Of a DNA stretch of 55,272 bases, positions 9,657 through 19,796 are shown piece by piece. The DNA lies in NCBI GenBank assembly GCA_028685755.1, contig JAQUDJ010000008.1, forward strand, positions 29,655 through 84,926, read 5' to 3'. Under the pieces are notes generated by a model that was not told where the DNA came from, did not search any database, and was given only the letters and a program-made list of their open reading frames with translations. Within the stretch, counting starts at the first letter, position 1. Every line of letters starts with the position of its first letter. Source of the DNA: Eubacteriales bacterium. Its GTDB lineage: Bacteria > Bacillota > Clostridia > Saccharofermentanales > UBA5734. The position numbers and the translations under genes were made by a program.

Positions 9657-10715
9657 TCAGATGGAACCGCCTGCAGTTGTTAGCCCTTCGTTTTCCGGCA
9701 AACCAACCATCAAGTTGATTGCTTGTATGGCTTGGGCAGCGGCACCTTTGCCAAGGTTGTCGATGGCGCTGATGATCTTGACCTTGCCGGTGCGGATATC
9801 TGCTGTTACCGCAATATCACAAAAATTGGTATAGGCAACCTGGCGGGTGTCCGGATAATGTCCGGCTGGCAGAACACGGACGAAATAGTCGTGTTCGTAT
9901 GCTCTTGCGACTAATTCATGGAGACTTGCAGCCTCAACCGAGGGCACGAGGTCGGCATAGATTGTCGCCAACATCCCGCGTTTCATCGGCGCGAGGTGCG
10001 GGGTGAATGTAATCGCCAGCGGCTCATGTTGACCAGCGAGAAATCCGGCTTCCTGCTCGATTTCACTGGTGTGGCGATGGCCGATCACCCCATATGCTTT
10101 GTAGCTTTCATCTGTTTCACAGTAAGCAAAACTAAGGTCAGCTTTACGTCCTGCACCACTGACGCCAGATGTTGCGTCGATGATAATCCCGTCAGTCTTA
10201 ATGACCCCGGCATTGAGCAAGGGTTTTAAAGCGAGTAATGAACAAGTCGGATAGCATCCGGGATTGGCAACCAGTCGCGCAGTGGCGATCCGATCACGAT
10301 AGAACTCTGGCAAACCGTAGACCGCTTCAGCCAAAAGCTCGGGGTGAGGGTGGGTGAGCTTGTAAGCTTTTTCATAGACTAAAACATCGCGGTAACGGAA
10401 ATCTCCACTATGATCGACAACCCTAACCCCACGCGATAAAAGCTCAGGAACGACAGTCGCAGATACCCCGTGCGGTAAAGCAGTGATCACAATATCACAA
10501 GCATCGGCAATCGCATCGAGATCCATGTCACGCAAAACGAGATCACAGATTTTAGTAAAAGCAGGGTAGACCTCTGAAAAACGCTTGCCAATATAGCTCT
10601 GGGAAACGAGCGTAGTTAGCTCAAGGCGTCGGTGCCCAGATAGCAGGCGGACGAGTTCCATCCCGACATACCCTGTAGCGCCGATAATCCCGATGCGGTT
10701 TTTCTGATTTGTCAT
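9657..10715 (-). CDS. argC: N-acetyl-gamma-glutamyl-phosphate reductase
   Basis: GIIGATGYVGMELVRLL, VANPGCYPTCSLLAL active site. Confidence 0.95.
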   Translation of the reverse strand: MTNQKNRIGIIGATGYVGMELVRLLSGHRRLELTTLVSQSYIGKRFSEVYPAFTKICDLVLRDMDLDAIADACDIVITALPHGVSATVVPELLSRGVRVVDHSGDFRYRDVLVYEKAYKLTHPHPELLAEAVYGLPEFYRDRIATARLVANPGCYPTCSLLALKPLLNAGVIKTDGIIIDATSGVSGAGRKADLSFAYCETDESYKAYGVIGHRHTSEIEQEAGFLAGQHEPLAITFTPHLAPMKRGMLATIYADLVPSVEAASLHELVARAYEHDYFVRVLPAGHYPDTRQVAYTNFCDIAVTADIRTGKVKIISAIDNLGKGAAAQAIQAINLMVGLPENEGLTTAGGSI

Positions 10716-10764
10716 ACTAATCGATCTCCTTTAACAATGTCCGCTCATCTATGATAATACTCGT

Positions 10765-10810
10765 TGCATAATTTCTGCATAAATAACGATAAAAATGCAT
10801 AATAATGCAT
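10765..10810 (-). promoter_or_regulatory. Candidate ARG boxes (ArgR operators) upstream of argC
   Basis: Four TGCAT half-site copies at 10765, 10776, 10796, 10806; palindrome TGCATAATAATGCA at 10796-10809. Confidence 0.6.
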
Positions 10811-11185
10811 AAACTGTCAAAAATCAAGGTCGTTAAGGTTAAATGACACATCGTTGCACAAAGAAAAGCTTTTGTTTTAGTGCTAATGGCCGAAATATCC
10901 GTTTCTTCCCTCATTATAGCGTCCTAACAGCCTAGTCCGTAAGTCAATCTGATTAAAAGTAGTGAGTAAAAACTGGGCAAATGGCAACGGTACTGACAAT
11001 TTCAATAAACCTTTAGCATGCATCTTGTTGTGTATGCCGAAATCATCTTGCCTATGTCCAAAATAAACCGTTTAGTTTTGGTGATTTTCGCAACTAGGAA
11101 CGTTACCGAACGGGTGATATAGTCGTTTTATAAGATTCTTGACCCCGCACATCACATGTCTAACCAATATATGGAGGAATTTTTC

Positions 11186-12298
11186 ATGGCTAGTGTTGTA
11201 CTTAAAAATGTTTATAAACGTTACGAAGGTAATGTCGTTGCAGTCAGTGATTTTAATATCGATATCGCTGACAAAGAATTCATCATCCTCGTTGGCCCTT
11301 CAGGTTGTGGTAAATCCACCACCCTGCGTATGATTGCAGGTCTCGAAGAAATCAGCGACGGCGAATGCTGGATTGGCGACAAGCTCGTCAACGATGTTCA
11401 GCCAAAAGACCGTGATATCGCGATGGTTTTCCAAAATTACGCACTATACCCTCACATGTCGGTTTATGACAACATGGCATTCGGCCTTAAATTGCGCAAA
11501 TTCCCAAAAGACGAGATCAAACGTCGTGTTTCTGAAGCGGCCAAGATTCTCGACATCACCCATTTGCTCGAACGTAAACCGAAAGCCCTCTCGGGTGGTC
11601 AACGCCAACGTGTTGCCCTCGGCCGCGCCATCGTCCGTGACCCCAAAGTATTTCTCATGGATGAACCGCTATCTAACCTCGACGCCAAACTCCGCGTTCA
11701 AATGCGCGTTGAAATTTCCAAACTACATCAGCGCCTGAACACGACCTTCATTTATGTTACGCATGACCAAACAGAAGCGATGACCATGGGTACTCGCATC
11801 GTCGTCATGAAGGATGGCTTTATCCAGCAGGTTAATAGCCCGACCGAGCTATACATGCACCCGGTCAACACCTTCGTCGCCGGCTTCATTGGCATGCCAC
11901 CGATGAATTTCATCCCCGCCAAACTCGCCGTTGCCAATGGCCTCGTAAACTTATCTTTCTACGGTTTCACCATTACGCTCCCAGAAAAATATTCTAGCGA
12001 AAGCATCAAATCCTACGATGGCAAAGAAGTCATTCTCGGCGTCCGGTCAGAAGCAATTACTGACGAAGCTTCCGTTGTGGCAGCCAATAGTGCTTGCACC
12101 TTTAAAGCACACGTTGATGTCGTTGAAATGCTCGGCGCTGAAACCTACCTTTACGTCACTTTAGGCGACATGAGCATCACCTGTCGCGTCGATCCGACCG
12201 AGAAACATTCACACGTTGGCGACAACGCTACCTTCGCGATTGACGGCAAGCGCATCCACCTCTTTGATAAAGAAACCCAGAGTACCATCTCGAACTGA
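11186..12298 (+). CDS. Sugar ABC transporter ATP-binding protein (UgpC/MsmX/MalK type)
   Basis: GPSGCGKSTTLRMIAGLEEISDG, ALSGGQRQRVALGRAIVRDPKVFLMDEPLSNLDAKLR; C-terminal TOBE-like region; ATG 11186 after ggagg. Confidence 0.93.
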   Translation: MASVVLKNVYKRYEGNVVAVSDFNIDIADKEFIILVGPSGCGKSTTLRMIAGLEEISDGECWIGDKLVNDVQPKDRDIAMVFQNYALYPHMSVYDNMAFGLKLRKFPKDEIKRRVSEAAKILDITHLLERKPKALSGGQRQRVALGRAIVRDPKVFLMDEPLSNLDAKLRVQMRVEISKLHQRLNTTFIYVTHDQTEAMTMGTRIVVMKDGFIQQVNSPTELYMHPVNTFVAGFIGMPPMNFIPAKLAVANGLVNLSFYGFTITLPEKYSSESIKSYDGKEVILGVRSEAITDEASVVAANSACTFKAHVDVVEMLGAETYLYVTLGDMSITCRVDPTEKHSHVGDNATFAIDGKRIHLFDKETQSTISN

Positions 12299-12345
12299 TC
12301 GCGATAACAGGGTCGGATGATCCAACGTATTACCCCACTATTCAG

Positions 12346-12374
12346 GGAGCTGCCTTCACGGCGGCTCCTTTTTT
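12346..12374 (+). terminator. Rho-independent terminator
   Basis: GGAGCTGCC-ttca-CGGCGGCTCC followed by TTTTTT. Confidence 0.85.
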
Positions 12375-12531
12375 AGGCTAAAAAGCTATTTGTTTAAACA
12401 GTTGTCATCTTTTTGAAACATGGATTTGTAAAAATTCGTTATATGATAGAATAAGGCATAAGAGTGGGGCGGTTTGTTAACAAATCATGTCAAGCTTGCC
12501 CAACAGCCTGCAGTAAAGAGGGGTTTTTTGG

Positions 12532-13641
12532 ATGGAAGAGTTGAAGAAATGCATGCGTGAAGCAGCATCGATCCTCGACAAAGTTGCTGGTGTCCTGAAC
12601 GCGGACGCGGTGATCCTGGCCAGTACCGATGAGCAGCTTGAAGGACGCGAAGACCAAAATGCGCGAGCTGTGTTCTTATCAGACGAACCGATCGTAATTT
12701 CCGCTGGCAAAATCTACCAAAAGCTCAATGTCGGTGACAAAAACTCACTGACGGCTTTTATTGAAGGCACTGACAGTGTAGCCCGCAATTATTTAGAATT
12801 GCTGACACGTTGGATCCTCTCTGAGCTTAAAGAACCCAATACCGACGTTGAACAGGAAGCCTTCCTGAAGAACGTTTTGCTCGAAAATGAACTGCCTGGC
12901 GATGTGCCTTTAAAGGCTCGCGAATATAAAATCCAATACACGATGCCTCGTATTGCATTTCTTGTCCGCATCGATCATGCCGAAGAGGTTGACTGTTTAG
13001 AGATCATGCAAAATCTCTTTCCAGACCGTCGCTCGAGTTTTGTTTTGGCGATGGATGAAGAGACTATTGTGCTACTGACCGACTTCCAAAAAGACGATAG
13101 TGATTTCATTGATCGCACTGCAGCAACAATCCTCGATACAATCAATGCAGAATCAATGGCCAAGGTCCGAATTGGTATTGGGATGGTTGCTGATACGCTC
13201 AAGGATTCCGCCAAATCCTATCGTGAAGCTTCTTTGGCACTGACCGTTGGGAATATCTTCGAAAACGAAACCTACGTGATGCGCTACGACAAACTCGGGC
13301 TCGGTCGACTGATTTACCAGCTGCCCCCGACACTTTGCCACATGTTCCTTGACGAAGTATTCCCCAAAGGTGCCTATGAGTCCCTCGATAGCGAAACCCT
13401 TTTGACAATTCAGAAATTCTTCGAAAACAACCTCAACGGCTCAGAAACGAGCCGACAGTTATTTGTCCATCGCAATACGCTCGTTTACCGTCTCGACAAA
13501 GTCCAAAAAATCACCAGCCTTGACTTGCGCAGTTTTGATGATGCCGTGCTTTTCAAGCTTGCTTCAATGGTTCGTAAATACCTCGAAAAGCAAGAAAAAG
13601 GCTCGCTGAAAAATAATGCCAGCAAATGGTGGCATAGCTGA
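12532..13641 (+). CDS. CdaR/PucR-type transcriptional regulator
   Basis: C-terminal PucR-like HTH: NNLNGSETSRQLFVHRNTLVYRLDKVQKITSLDLRSFDDAVLFKLA. Confidence 0.8.
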   Translation: MEELKKCMREAASILDKVAGVLNADAVILASTDEQLEGREDQNARAVFLSDEPIVISAGKIYQKLNVGDKNSLTAFIEGTDSVARNYLELLTRWILSELKEPNTDVEQEAFLKNVLLENELPGDVPLKAREYKIQYTMPRIAFLVRIDHAEEVDCLEIMQNLFPDRRSSFVLAMDEETIVLLTDFQKDDSDFIDRTAATILDTINAESMAKVRIGIGMVADTLKDSAKSYREASLALTVGNIFENETYVMRYDKLGLGRLIYQLPPTLCHMFLDEVFPKGAYESLDSETLLTIQKFFENNLNGSETSRQLFVHRNTLVYRLDKVQKITSLDLRSFDDAVLFKLASMVRKYLEKQEKGSLKNNASKWWHS

Positions 13642-13686
13642 TTTTTTCTTGATGGGTGACGAAATGATTATGGAGGAGGGCTCGTC

Positions 13687-14445
13687 TTGATTGAGTTCAG
13701 ACGTGTATCCAAGACTTATCAGACCGGCACCAATGCACTCCGTGATGTTTCGTTCACGATCGAAAATGGTGAATTTGTTTTTATCATTGGCCGCAGTGGC
13801 GCAGGCAAGTCGACGCTAATTAAGCTACTGACTTGTGAAGAACGTCCAAGCTCCGGACAAGTCCTGATGGACAAATTTGACGTATCCAAAATCAAACGAC
13901 GCTTTGTCCCCTTTTTGCGTCGCAATATTGGCATGGTCTTTCAGGATTTCCGCCTGATTCACACCAAATCTGTCTTTCAAAATGTAGCCTTTGCGATGGA
14001 AATCGTCGGGTCTTCGACCAAAGCGATCCGCCGTCGCGTACCCATTGTTTTATCGATCGTAGGTTTGCGCGACAAAGCGTTGGATCGGCCGCGGATGTTA
14101 TCCGGTGGCGAACAGCAGCGCGTTGCGATTGCTCGAGCCATGGTGAACAATCCGATGTTGATACTGGCCGACGAGCCGACAGGTAATCTTGACCCGACCA
14201 ATAGCGAAGCAATTATGGCATTACTCGAACAAATCAATCGCAGCGGCACAACGGTTATCATCTGCACCCATGACCGAGACCTCGTTGACCGCATGAAAAA
14301 GCGAGTTATCGAGATCGATGATGGACTCTTGGTGCGCGATGATTGCCAAGGTAGCTATGCACAGAGCAACCCTGTTTGCCAACCGTATATTAAACCTGTC
14401 GTCGGCCCCGTCGATGAACACATTCGACCGGAGGCCGTTTCATGA
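13687..14445 (+). CDS. ftsE: Cell division ATP-binding protein FtsE (TTG start)
   Basis: MIEFRRVSKTYQTG, GRSGAGKSTLIKLL, adjacent ftsX. Confidence 0.94.
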   Translation: MIEFRRVSKTYQTGTNALRDVSFTIENGEFVFIIGRSGAGKSTLIKLLTCEERPSSGQVLMDKFDVSKIKRRFVPFLRRNIGMVFQDFRLIHTKSVFQNVAFAMEIVGSSTKAIRRRVPIVLSIVGLRDKALDRPRMLSGGEQQRVAIARAMVNNPMLILADEPTGNLDPTNSEAIMALLEQINRSGTTVIICTHDRDLVDRMKKRVIEIDDGLLVRDDCQGSYAQSNPVCQPYIKPVVGPVDEHIRPEAVS

Positions 14446-15332
14446 GAGCGACATTGTTGCGCCATTCCCTTTCCGAAGGCTTGAATAATCTAGTTCGTCA
14501 TCCCTTGGTAACATTAGCTTCAATTACCACGATCGCCTTGATGCTGTTTATGCTTGCAGCTTTTTCGATATTTTCGCTCAACGCCCGACAAATGATGGCT
14601 CGTGCTGGAGAGCAACCGCCAATTGAAATTACCTTAGACATTGGCATTAGCGAGGATCAGATTGCAAGTATTACCGCCGAATTAGAATCAAATACCAATG
14701 TCCGTGATTTTCAGATTTACTCGCCTGAAGAAAACTTTGAAACATTCAAGTCCAATCTCGGCCAGGATGAATTGTTCTCTGACTTTTCCGCCGACTATAT
14801 TCCCTATACCTACGCCGTACGGCTCATCGATCCGGCAGGTAGTCAAAATTTTAAAGACCAACTCGAAGGCCTCAATGGCGTCCGCAAGGTCGCCCTCGAA
14901 ATCCGAGTTATGGAATTTTTAAGCAAAGCGATTATCTGGGTTAATTACGCGACATTAGCAGCATTTATAGCCCTTGGCGTCATTTCATTTTTCATCATTT
15001 CCAACATGGTTCGAGTGGCTGTATTTGCCCGCGGCGACGAAATCAACATCATGAAATACGTCGGCGCAACGAACTGGTATATTCGCATCCCATACATCCT
15101 AGAAGGTGCCTTTGCCGGCTTAATCGGGGGCGGGGTTGCGTGGTTAGCAGCTTACCTCACGTACATGCGGTTGTTTGACTTGTTTATGACGCGCACTTTA
15201 CCCACAGATGTTTTGGCCATGATCCCACCGATTGGCATTGCCCAGATTATTTTGATGCTCAACCTTGGACTTGGTATTGGTGTCGGAGCGATTGGCAGCG
15301 CAGTTTCTGTGCGTCGCTACATTAAGGTTTAA
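14442..15332 (+). CDS. ftsX: Cell division permease FtsX
   Basis: Four-TM FtsX organisation, EINIMKYVGATNWYIRIPYILEGAFAGLIG. Confidence 0.94.
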   Translation: MRATLLRHSLSEGLNNLVRHPLVTLASITTIALMLFMLAAFSIFSLNARQMMARAGEQPPIEITLDIGISEDQIASITAELESNTNVRDFQIYSPEENFETFKSNLGQDELFSDFSADYIPYTYAVRLIDPAGSQNFKDQLEGLNGVRKVALEIRVMEFLSKAIIWVNYATLAAFIALGVISFFIISNMVRVAVFARGDEINIMKYVGATNWYIRIPYILEGAFAGLIGGGVAWLAAYLTYMRLFDLFMTRTLPTDVLAMIPPIGIAQIILMLNLGLGIGVGAIGSAVSVRRYIKV

Positions 15333-15344
15333 GCGGGACTAACG

Positions 15345-16589
15345 ATGAAAAAAACGAACGTGCAAAATGACAATAGCAAAAAAGGGTTAACTGGACTTCG
15401 GACCACACGCCTATTGAGCTTTGCGTTAGTGATCACACTGACATTGGGAAGTTGGCTGGTCGTCCCACCGACTCAGGTTGAGGCTGCAACAACCAAGCAA
15501 GAACTCGATGCCGCGGTCGCGCAACAAGCATCGATCAGCAAAAAACTCGACCAGATCGAAAAGCAGCGAGAAGTTCTCAATAAACAAAAGAAAAATTTGA
15601 CAGGTGACCTTGCGTGGCTTAAAACGCGTTCGGCTGAACAACAAGACCTCTACGAAGAAAAATCCGCGCAGCTTCAGGCTGCATTAGAAGAACTTGACCA
15701 AGCTTATCAGGCCCTCATTGCTGCTGAAGACAAATTAGCCAACAAGCGTGAACAATATGTTCAACGTCTGCAGGCCATGTACGAGCACAAGCAACATTCA
15801 ATGCTTGAGGTTTTTCTAGAATCTGGGAGCATTCAAGGCTTTTTCACGACCATACAGATTATGTCGATTGTCGACGATACTGACGAACAAATGATTGAAG
15901 ACCTGCAATATGCGCAAGATGAAGCAACACTTGCCAAATATGCGGCAGACGCCAAAGCTGAAGAAATGGAAGGCGTTGTCACCCAAATTGAGGCAGATCT
16001 GGCCGAAATTAAAGCAAATGCGCAGACAGTGGCCACGGATCTCAAAAAAGTTGGCGACAATTTGGCCGCCCAGGAAAAAGCCGAAGACGAACTCAATAAA
16101 GAAGCCGAGCGGATCAGTGCGATGATTTATCAGCTCCAGCTCAAACTCGCTGCTGAGAATGCAGCGCGCAAGGGTGGTAGCTGGACTTGGCCAGTGCCTG
16201 GCAACACTCGGATCACATCCGCCTTTGGCTGGCGAATCCATCCTGTATATGGCTACAAAAAATTCCACTCCGGGATTGATATCGCGGCATCTCTCGGGAC
16301 AAAAGTCGTTGCCGCACGCGGTGGCACCGTTATCTTAGTCAGCGCCCCGGTCAACGGCCAAAGTTATGGCGGATGGGGTTACGGGAATTACATAGTCATT
16401 GACCATGGCGATGGCAAGGCAACACTTTACGGTCACCTCAAGCTCGTCGAAGTCTCTGTTGGTGACGGTGTCGACGCGGGCGACCGCATTGGCTTAGTCG
16501 GTAGTACTGGGACATCGACTGGCCCCCATTTACATTTCGAAGTTCGCGTCAACGGCAATACCGTCAATCCAAGTGATTACGTAGGCTGA
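15345..16589 (+). CDS. Murein hydrolase activator / M23 peptidase with coiled coil (EnvC/PcsB-like)
   Basis: Signal peptide, long coiled coil, C-terminal LytM domain (HSGIDIA, YGHL, GTGTSTGPHLHFEVR-like GSTGTSTGPHLHFEVR). Confidence 0.9.
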   Translation: MKKTNVQNDNSKKGLTGLRTTRLLSFALVITLTLGSWLVVPPTQVEAATTKQELDAAVAQQASISKKLDQIEKQREVLNKQKKNLTGDLAWLKTRSAEQQDLYEEKSAQLQAALEELDQAYQALIAAEDKLANKREQYVQRLQAMYEHKQHSMLEVFLESGSIQGFFTTIQIMSIVDDTDEQMIEDLQYAQDEATLAKYAADAKAEEMEGVVTQIEADLAEIKANAQTVATDLKKVGDNLAAQEKAEDELNKEAERISAMIYQLQLKLAAENAARKGGSWTWPVPGNTRITSAFGWRIHPVYGYKKFHSGIDIAASLGTKVVAARGGTVILVSAPVNGQSYGGWGYGNYIVIDHGDGKATLYGHLKLVEVSVGDGVDAGDRIGLVGSTGTSTGPHLHFEVRVNGNTVNPSDYVG

Positions 16590-16606
16590 TCGCAAAAGGA
16601 GCTCAC

Positions 16607-17977
16607 ATGACACAACCTGAACACGAAAATACTTCGCTGGACGAGCAGCGCTCGACCGGTTCGTCCCATCGACGCCATGGATCTACTGGCAGATATGTTT
16701 TGACGGTGCTGATCACAATGATCCTAACCTTCGCATTGACTATCAGTGGCGGGTTTGTTATCTATCTGGCGATTGGAAACCCACTTGCGGGACTTATGAC
16801 CAAACTTTCACCAAGTTTGACTTCAGGTGCTGCTGACCTAACACTCGACTTATCTGATGACGAAGCGACCCGACTGGCGATCGCCAAATTCAAGGCGATT
16901 TATTCAGACATCGACCAAAACTATTATAAGGATCTGTCCGACGCCGAAATGGTCGAAGCGATGGCTCGCGGTCTTGTCAATGAGATGGATAGCCCCTACA
17001 CCATGTATTTGGGTGTTGAACAAACCCAAGAGATTGCCGACTCCATGGCTGGAAATTATGTCGGCATTGGCGCGATTGTTGCATTCAACGCCAATGGCAT
17101 TGTTGAAATCACAGAAGTTATTCCTGAAAGTCCTGCAGAAAGCGCCGGAATTCAGGTCGGTGACTTGTTTATGGCAGTCGATGACAAATCGGTCGAAGCT
17201 GTCCAGACTGTAACTGATGTGGCTATCCTCGTGCGCGGCGTGGAGGGCACTGAAGTGGCCCTCAAAATGTACCGTCCAGCGACCCACGAAACCCTTACCT
17301 TTAACGTCATGCGCAAACGCATTGTTTCGGCGAGTATCAGCCACAAAATGCTCAATGGAACGATTGGTTATGTCCGCATGTCTGAGTTTTCAAGTGGCTT
17401 AGCCGATCAATTCCGTCTAGCTGTCGATGAATTACAAGCACAAGGGGCTGTCAATATTGTTTTTGATTTGCGCAACAATAGTGGCGGCTTAGCTACAGAA
17501 GTTATCGATATGCTCGATTACTTGCTGCCAGAGGGTGAAATCGCACGGATCGAAGGACGCAGCAAAGGTATCCCTTTTAATGAAAAATGGACTTCTGACA
17601 AGTCGCAGGGCGTGCCCCCGACGATGCGATATGCGATCCTTGTCAATGAATTTACAGCAAGTGCCTCAGAACTTTTTTCTGGTTGCCTGCGTGATTATGA
17701 TTTAGCCGAACTGATCGGCGAACAAACCTTTGGCAAAGGCTCGGGCACCTTGACATACAACCTTGATGACGGTTCATCGATCAATGTCACGAATTTTCTC
17801 TATTATCTCCCAGACGGCGATTGTATTGAAGGTGAAGGCATTACGCCGGATCAGGAGCTAAGCTTACCCGAAGCAGCCCGCTACAAATCCATCCCGCAAT
17901 TGACTGTGCAAGAAGACAACCAACTCGCTGCCGCGATAGACTATTTACTCACGCAGTCTGGCGCGGGCCAGTCCTGA
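16607..17977 (+). CDS. S41 family carboxyl-terminal processing protease
   Basis: PDZ region plus LVNEFTASASELFSGCLRDY and FGKGSGTLTYNLDDGS. Confidence 0.92.
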   Translation: MTQPEHENTSLDEQRSTGSSHRRHGSTGRYVLTVLITMILTFALTISGGFVIYLAIGNPLAGLMTKLSPSLTSGAADLTLDLSDDEATRLAIAKFKAIYSDIDQNYYKDLSDAEMVEAMARGLVNEMDSPYTMYLGVEQTQEIADSMAGNYVGIGAIVAFNANGIVEITEVIPESPAESAGIQVGDLFMAVDDKSVEAVQTVTDVAILVRGVEGTEVALKMYRPATHETLTFNVMRKRIVSASISHKMLNGTIGYVRMSEFSSGLADQFRLAVDELQAQGAVNIVFDLRNNSGGLATEVIDMLDYLLPEGEIARIEGRSKGIPFNEKWTSDKSQGVPPTMRYAILVNEFTASASELFSGCLRDYDLAELIGEQTFGKGSGTLTYNLDDGSSINVTNFLYYLPDGDCIEGEGITPDQELSLPEAARYKSIPQLTVQEDNQLAAAIDYLLTQSGAGQS

Positions 17978-17992
17978 CCCAACGGCTTCAAG

Positions 17993-18802
17993 ATGCATAC
18001 CGATAATTATCAGATGCTTGCGAGCTGTTATGACGATTTGCAACAAGATATCAATTATTCGGCTTGGGCAGATTTCATTTATACGCTCGATCTTAAACAC
18101 ACACGCCGCACCGGCTTGGGTGATGGCCGTGAGGGTCATCCACTGTTGCTTGACCTAGGCTGTGGCACAGGGTCCTTTTGCCTACAAATTGAAAAAAAAG
18201 GCTATGACGTCATCGGGATCGATCGTTCCGCTGCGATGCTCAATCAAGCTCGAGAAAAAGCCCTCGCAGCCAACAGCGCAGCGCTATTTTTACTCCAAGA
18301 CATTAGCCGCTTCGAATTATTTGGTACGGTCGATCTGGCTGTTTGCTTACTGGATACGTTAAATCATCTCTCACGTCCAGCGGACGTGTCTCGCGTCTTC
18401 AAATTGCTGGCCAACTACCTGAATCCAGGCAGCTTGTTTATCGTTGATGTGGGCACGAAGCGCCATTTTGAAAAGACCCTCGGCAATCAGATTTTTTATC
18501 AGGACAGCGGGGATTTAACGCTCTATTGGGTGAACACCTATCGCCCCAAAAGCCAGCTCTCGCACTCATCCCTGACCTGGTTTCATCGCAAGCCAAGGCT
18601 CGAACAGTCAACCGATGACCTGTGGGAACGCTATGATGAAGAAGTCATCGAACGATATTACGACCACCAGTTCTTGCTCGGTGCCGCGCACTTTGCTGGA
18701 CTCGATTATGTTGGTCGGACAGCTGAACTAATCGACAAAGCCCCCTCGGCAAATGCCGAACGCCACTTTTACATCTTTCGCCGGAGGACCATCGAATCGT
18801 GA
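17993..18802 (+). CDS. Class I SAM-dependent methyltransferase
   Basis: LLDLGCGTGSFCLQIEKKGYDVIGIDRSAAML motif. Confidence 0.88.
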   Translation: MHTDNYQMLASCYDDLQQDINYSAWADFIYTLDLKHTRRTGLGDGREGHPLLLDLGCGTGSFCLQIEKKGYDVIGIDRSAAMLNQAREKALAANSAALFLLQDISRFELFGTVDLAVCLLDTLNHLSRPADVSRVFKLLANYLNPGSLFIVDVGTKRHFEKTLGNQIFYQDSGDLTLYWVNTYRPKSQLSHSSLTWFHRKPRLEQSTDDLWERYDEEVIERYYDHQFLLGAAHFAGLDYVGRTAELIDKAPSANAERHFYIFRRRTIES

Positions 18803-19719
18803 CCGTAACAGAATCAGCCTATCCAGACACCCATAACTCAGATGACGTGGTGATCGGGGCCCTTGCCTTAGGTGGCCAAGTCCGCGCCTATGCCAGCCGC
18901 ACCACCCAACTTTGCGCCCATGCACAGACGATCCATCAGCTTTCGCCGATGGCTGCAGTAGCCTTAGGCCGCCTGATGACTGGGGTGCTGCTCATGGCTG
19001 ACCAAGGCCTAAAAAGCGAACCAGATACAATTACAGCAATCATACACGGTGATGGACCATTACAAGGCATGACAGTCGTTGGCACAGGTCACCAAACCGT
19101 ACGCGGCTATTGCTACCAACCGGTCGTTGAAACAATCAACAAGCGACCGGGTAAACTTGACATAGCAGCAGCCGTTGGCCAAGGGACCCTGACGATCATC
19201 AAGGACTTAAATCTCAAAGAACCCTACATGGGCAAAGTCGAACTGATTTCCGGGGAAATTGCTGAAGATCTGACCTATTATTTAGCCTCATCTGAGCAAA
19301 CACCCACTGCGGTCAGCCTCGGTGTTTTAGTTGAAGCAAGCGGCGTGACCCAGGCTGGTGGTTTCATGGTCCAATTATTGCCTGATGCCAAGCCAGAAAC
19401 GGTTGACTATCTCGAACAACGATTAGCTGGTTTCCCAGAAGTGACGCATCTGATGCAAGAAGGGTTTTCACCCTCGCAAATCTTAGACCTATTGCTCGGC
19501 GATCCGCACATTCAGTTTTACAATCCGAAACCACTGACCTATGCGTGCACGTGTAGTCGCGAACGGATGGAAAAGAACCTCATTGCACTTGGCACACACG
19601 AGCTGACCGAATTAGCAAATGACCCCAAAGGCATCAATTTAGAGTGTCATTTCTGCAACACGCATTACGCCTTTGCGCAAGGTGATGTTCAAAAATTACT
19701 GACAGAATTGGCCACGTGA
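18799..19719 (+). CDS. hslO: Redox-regulated chaperone Hsp33
   Basis: C-terminal zinc centre CTCSRE...CHFCNTHY (CxC + CxxC). Confidence 0.95.
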   Translation: MTVTESAYPDTHNSDDVVIGALALGGQVRAYASRTTQLCAHAQTIHQLSPMAAVALGRLMTGVLLMADQGLKSEPDTITAIIHGDGPLQGMTVVGTGHQTVRGYCYQPVVETINKRPGKLDIAAAVGQGTLTIIKDLNLKEPYMGKVELISGEIAEDLTYYLASSEQTPTAVSLGVLVEASGVTQAGGFMVQLLPDAKPETVDYLEQRLAGFPEVTHLMQEGFSPSQILDLLLGDPHIQFYNPKPLTYACTCSRERMEKNLIALGTHELTELANDPKGINLECHFCNTHYAFAQGDVQKLLTELAT

Positions 19720-19761
19720 TCGCATTTAAATCAGAACGTTAAAAACAATTCAGCAAAACAC

Positions 19762-19790
19762 TTGCATAATTTGCATTCATGTAATAATAT
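19762..19790 (+). promoter_or_regulatory. Sigma70-type promoter of the S10 operon
   Basis: TTGCAT - 17 bp - TAATAT, about 300 nt upstream of rpsJ. Confidence 0.75.
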
Positions 19791-19796
19791 GTTCCA

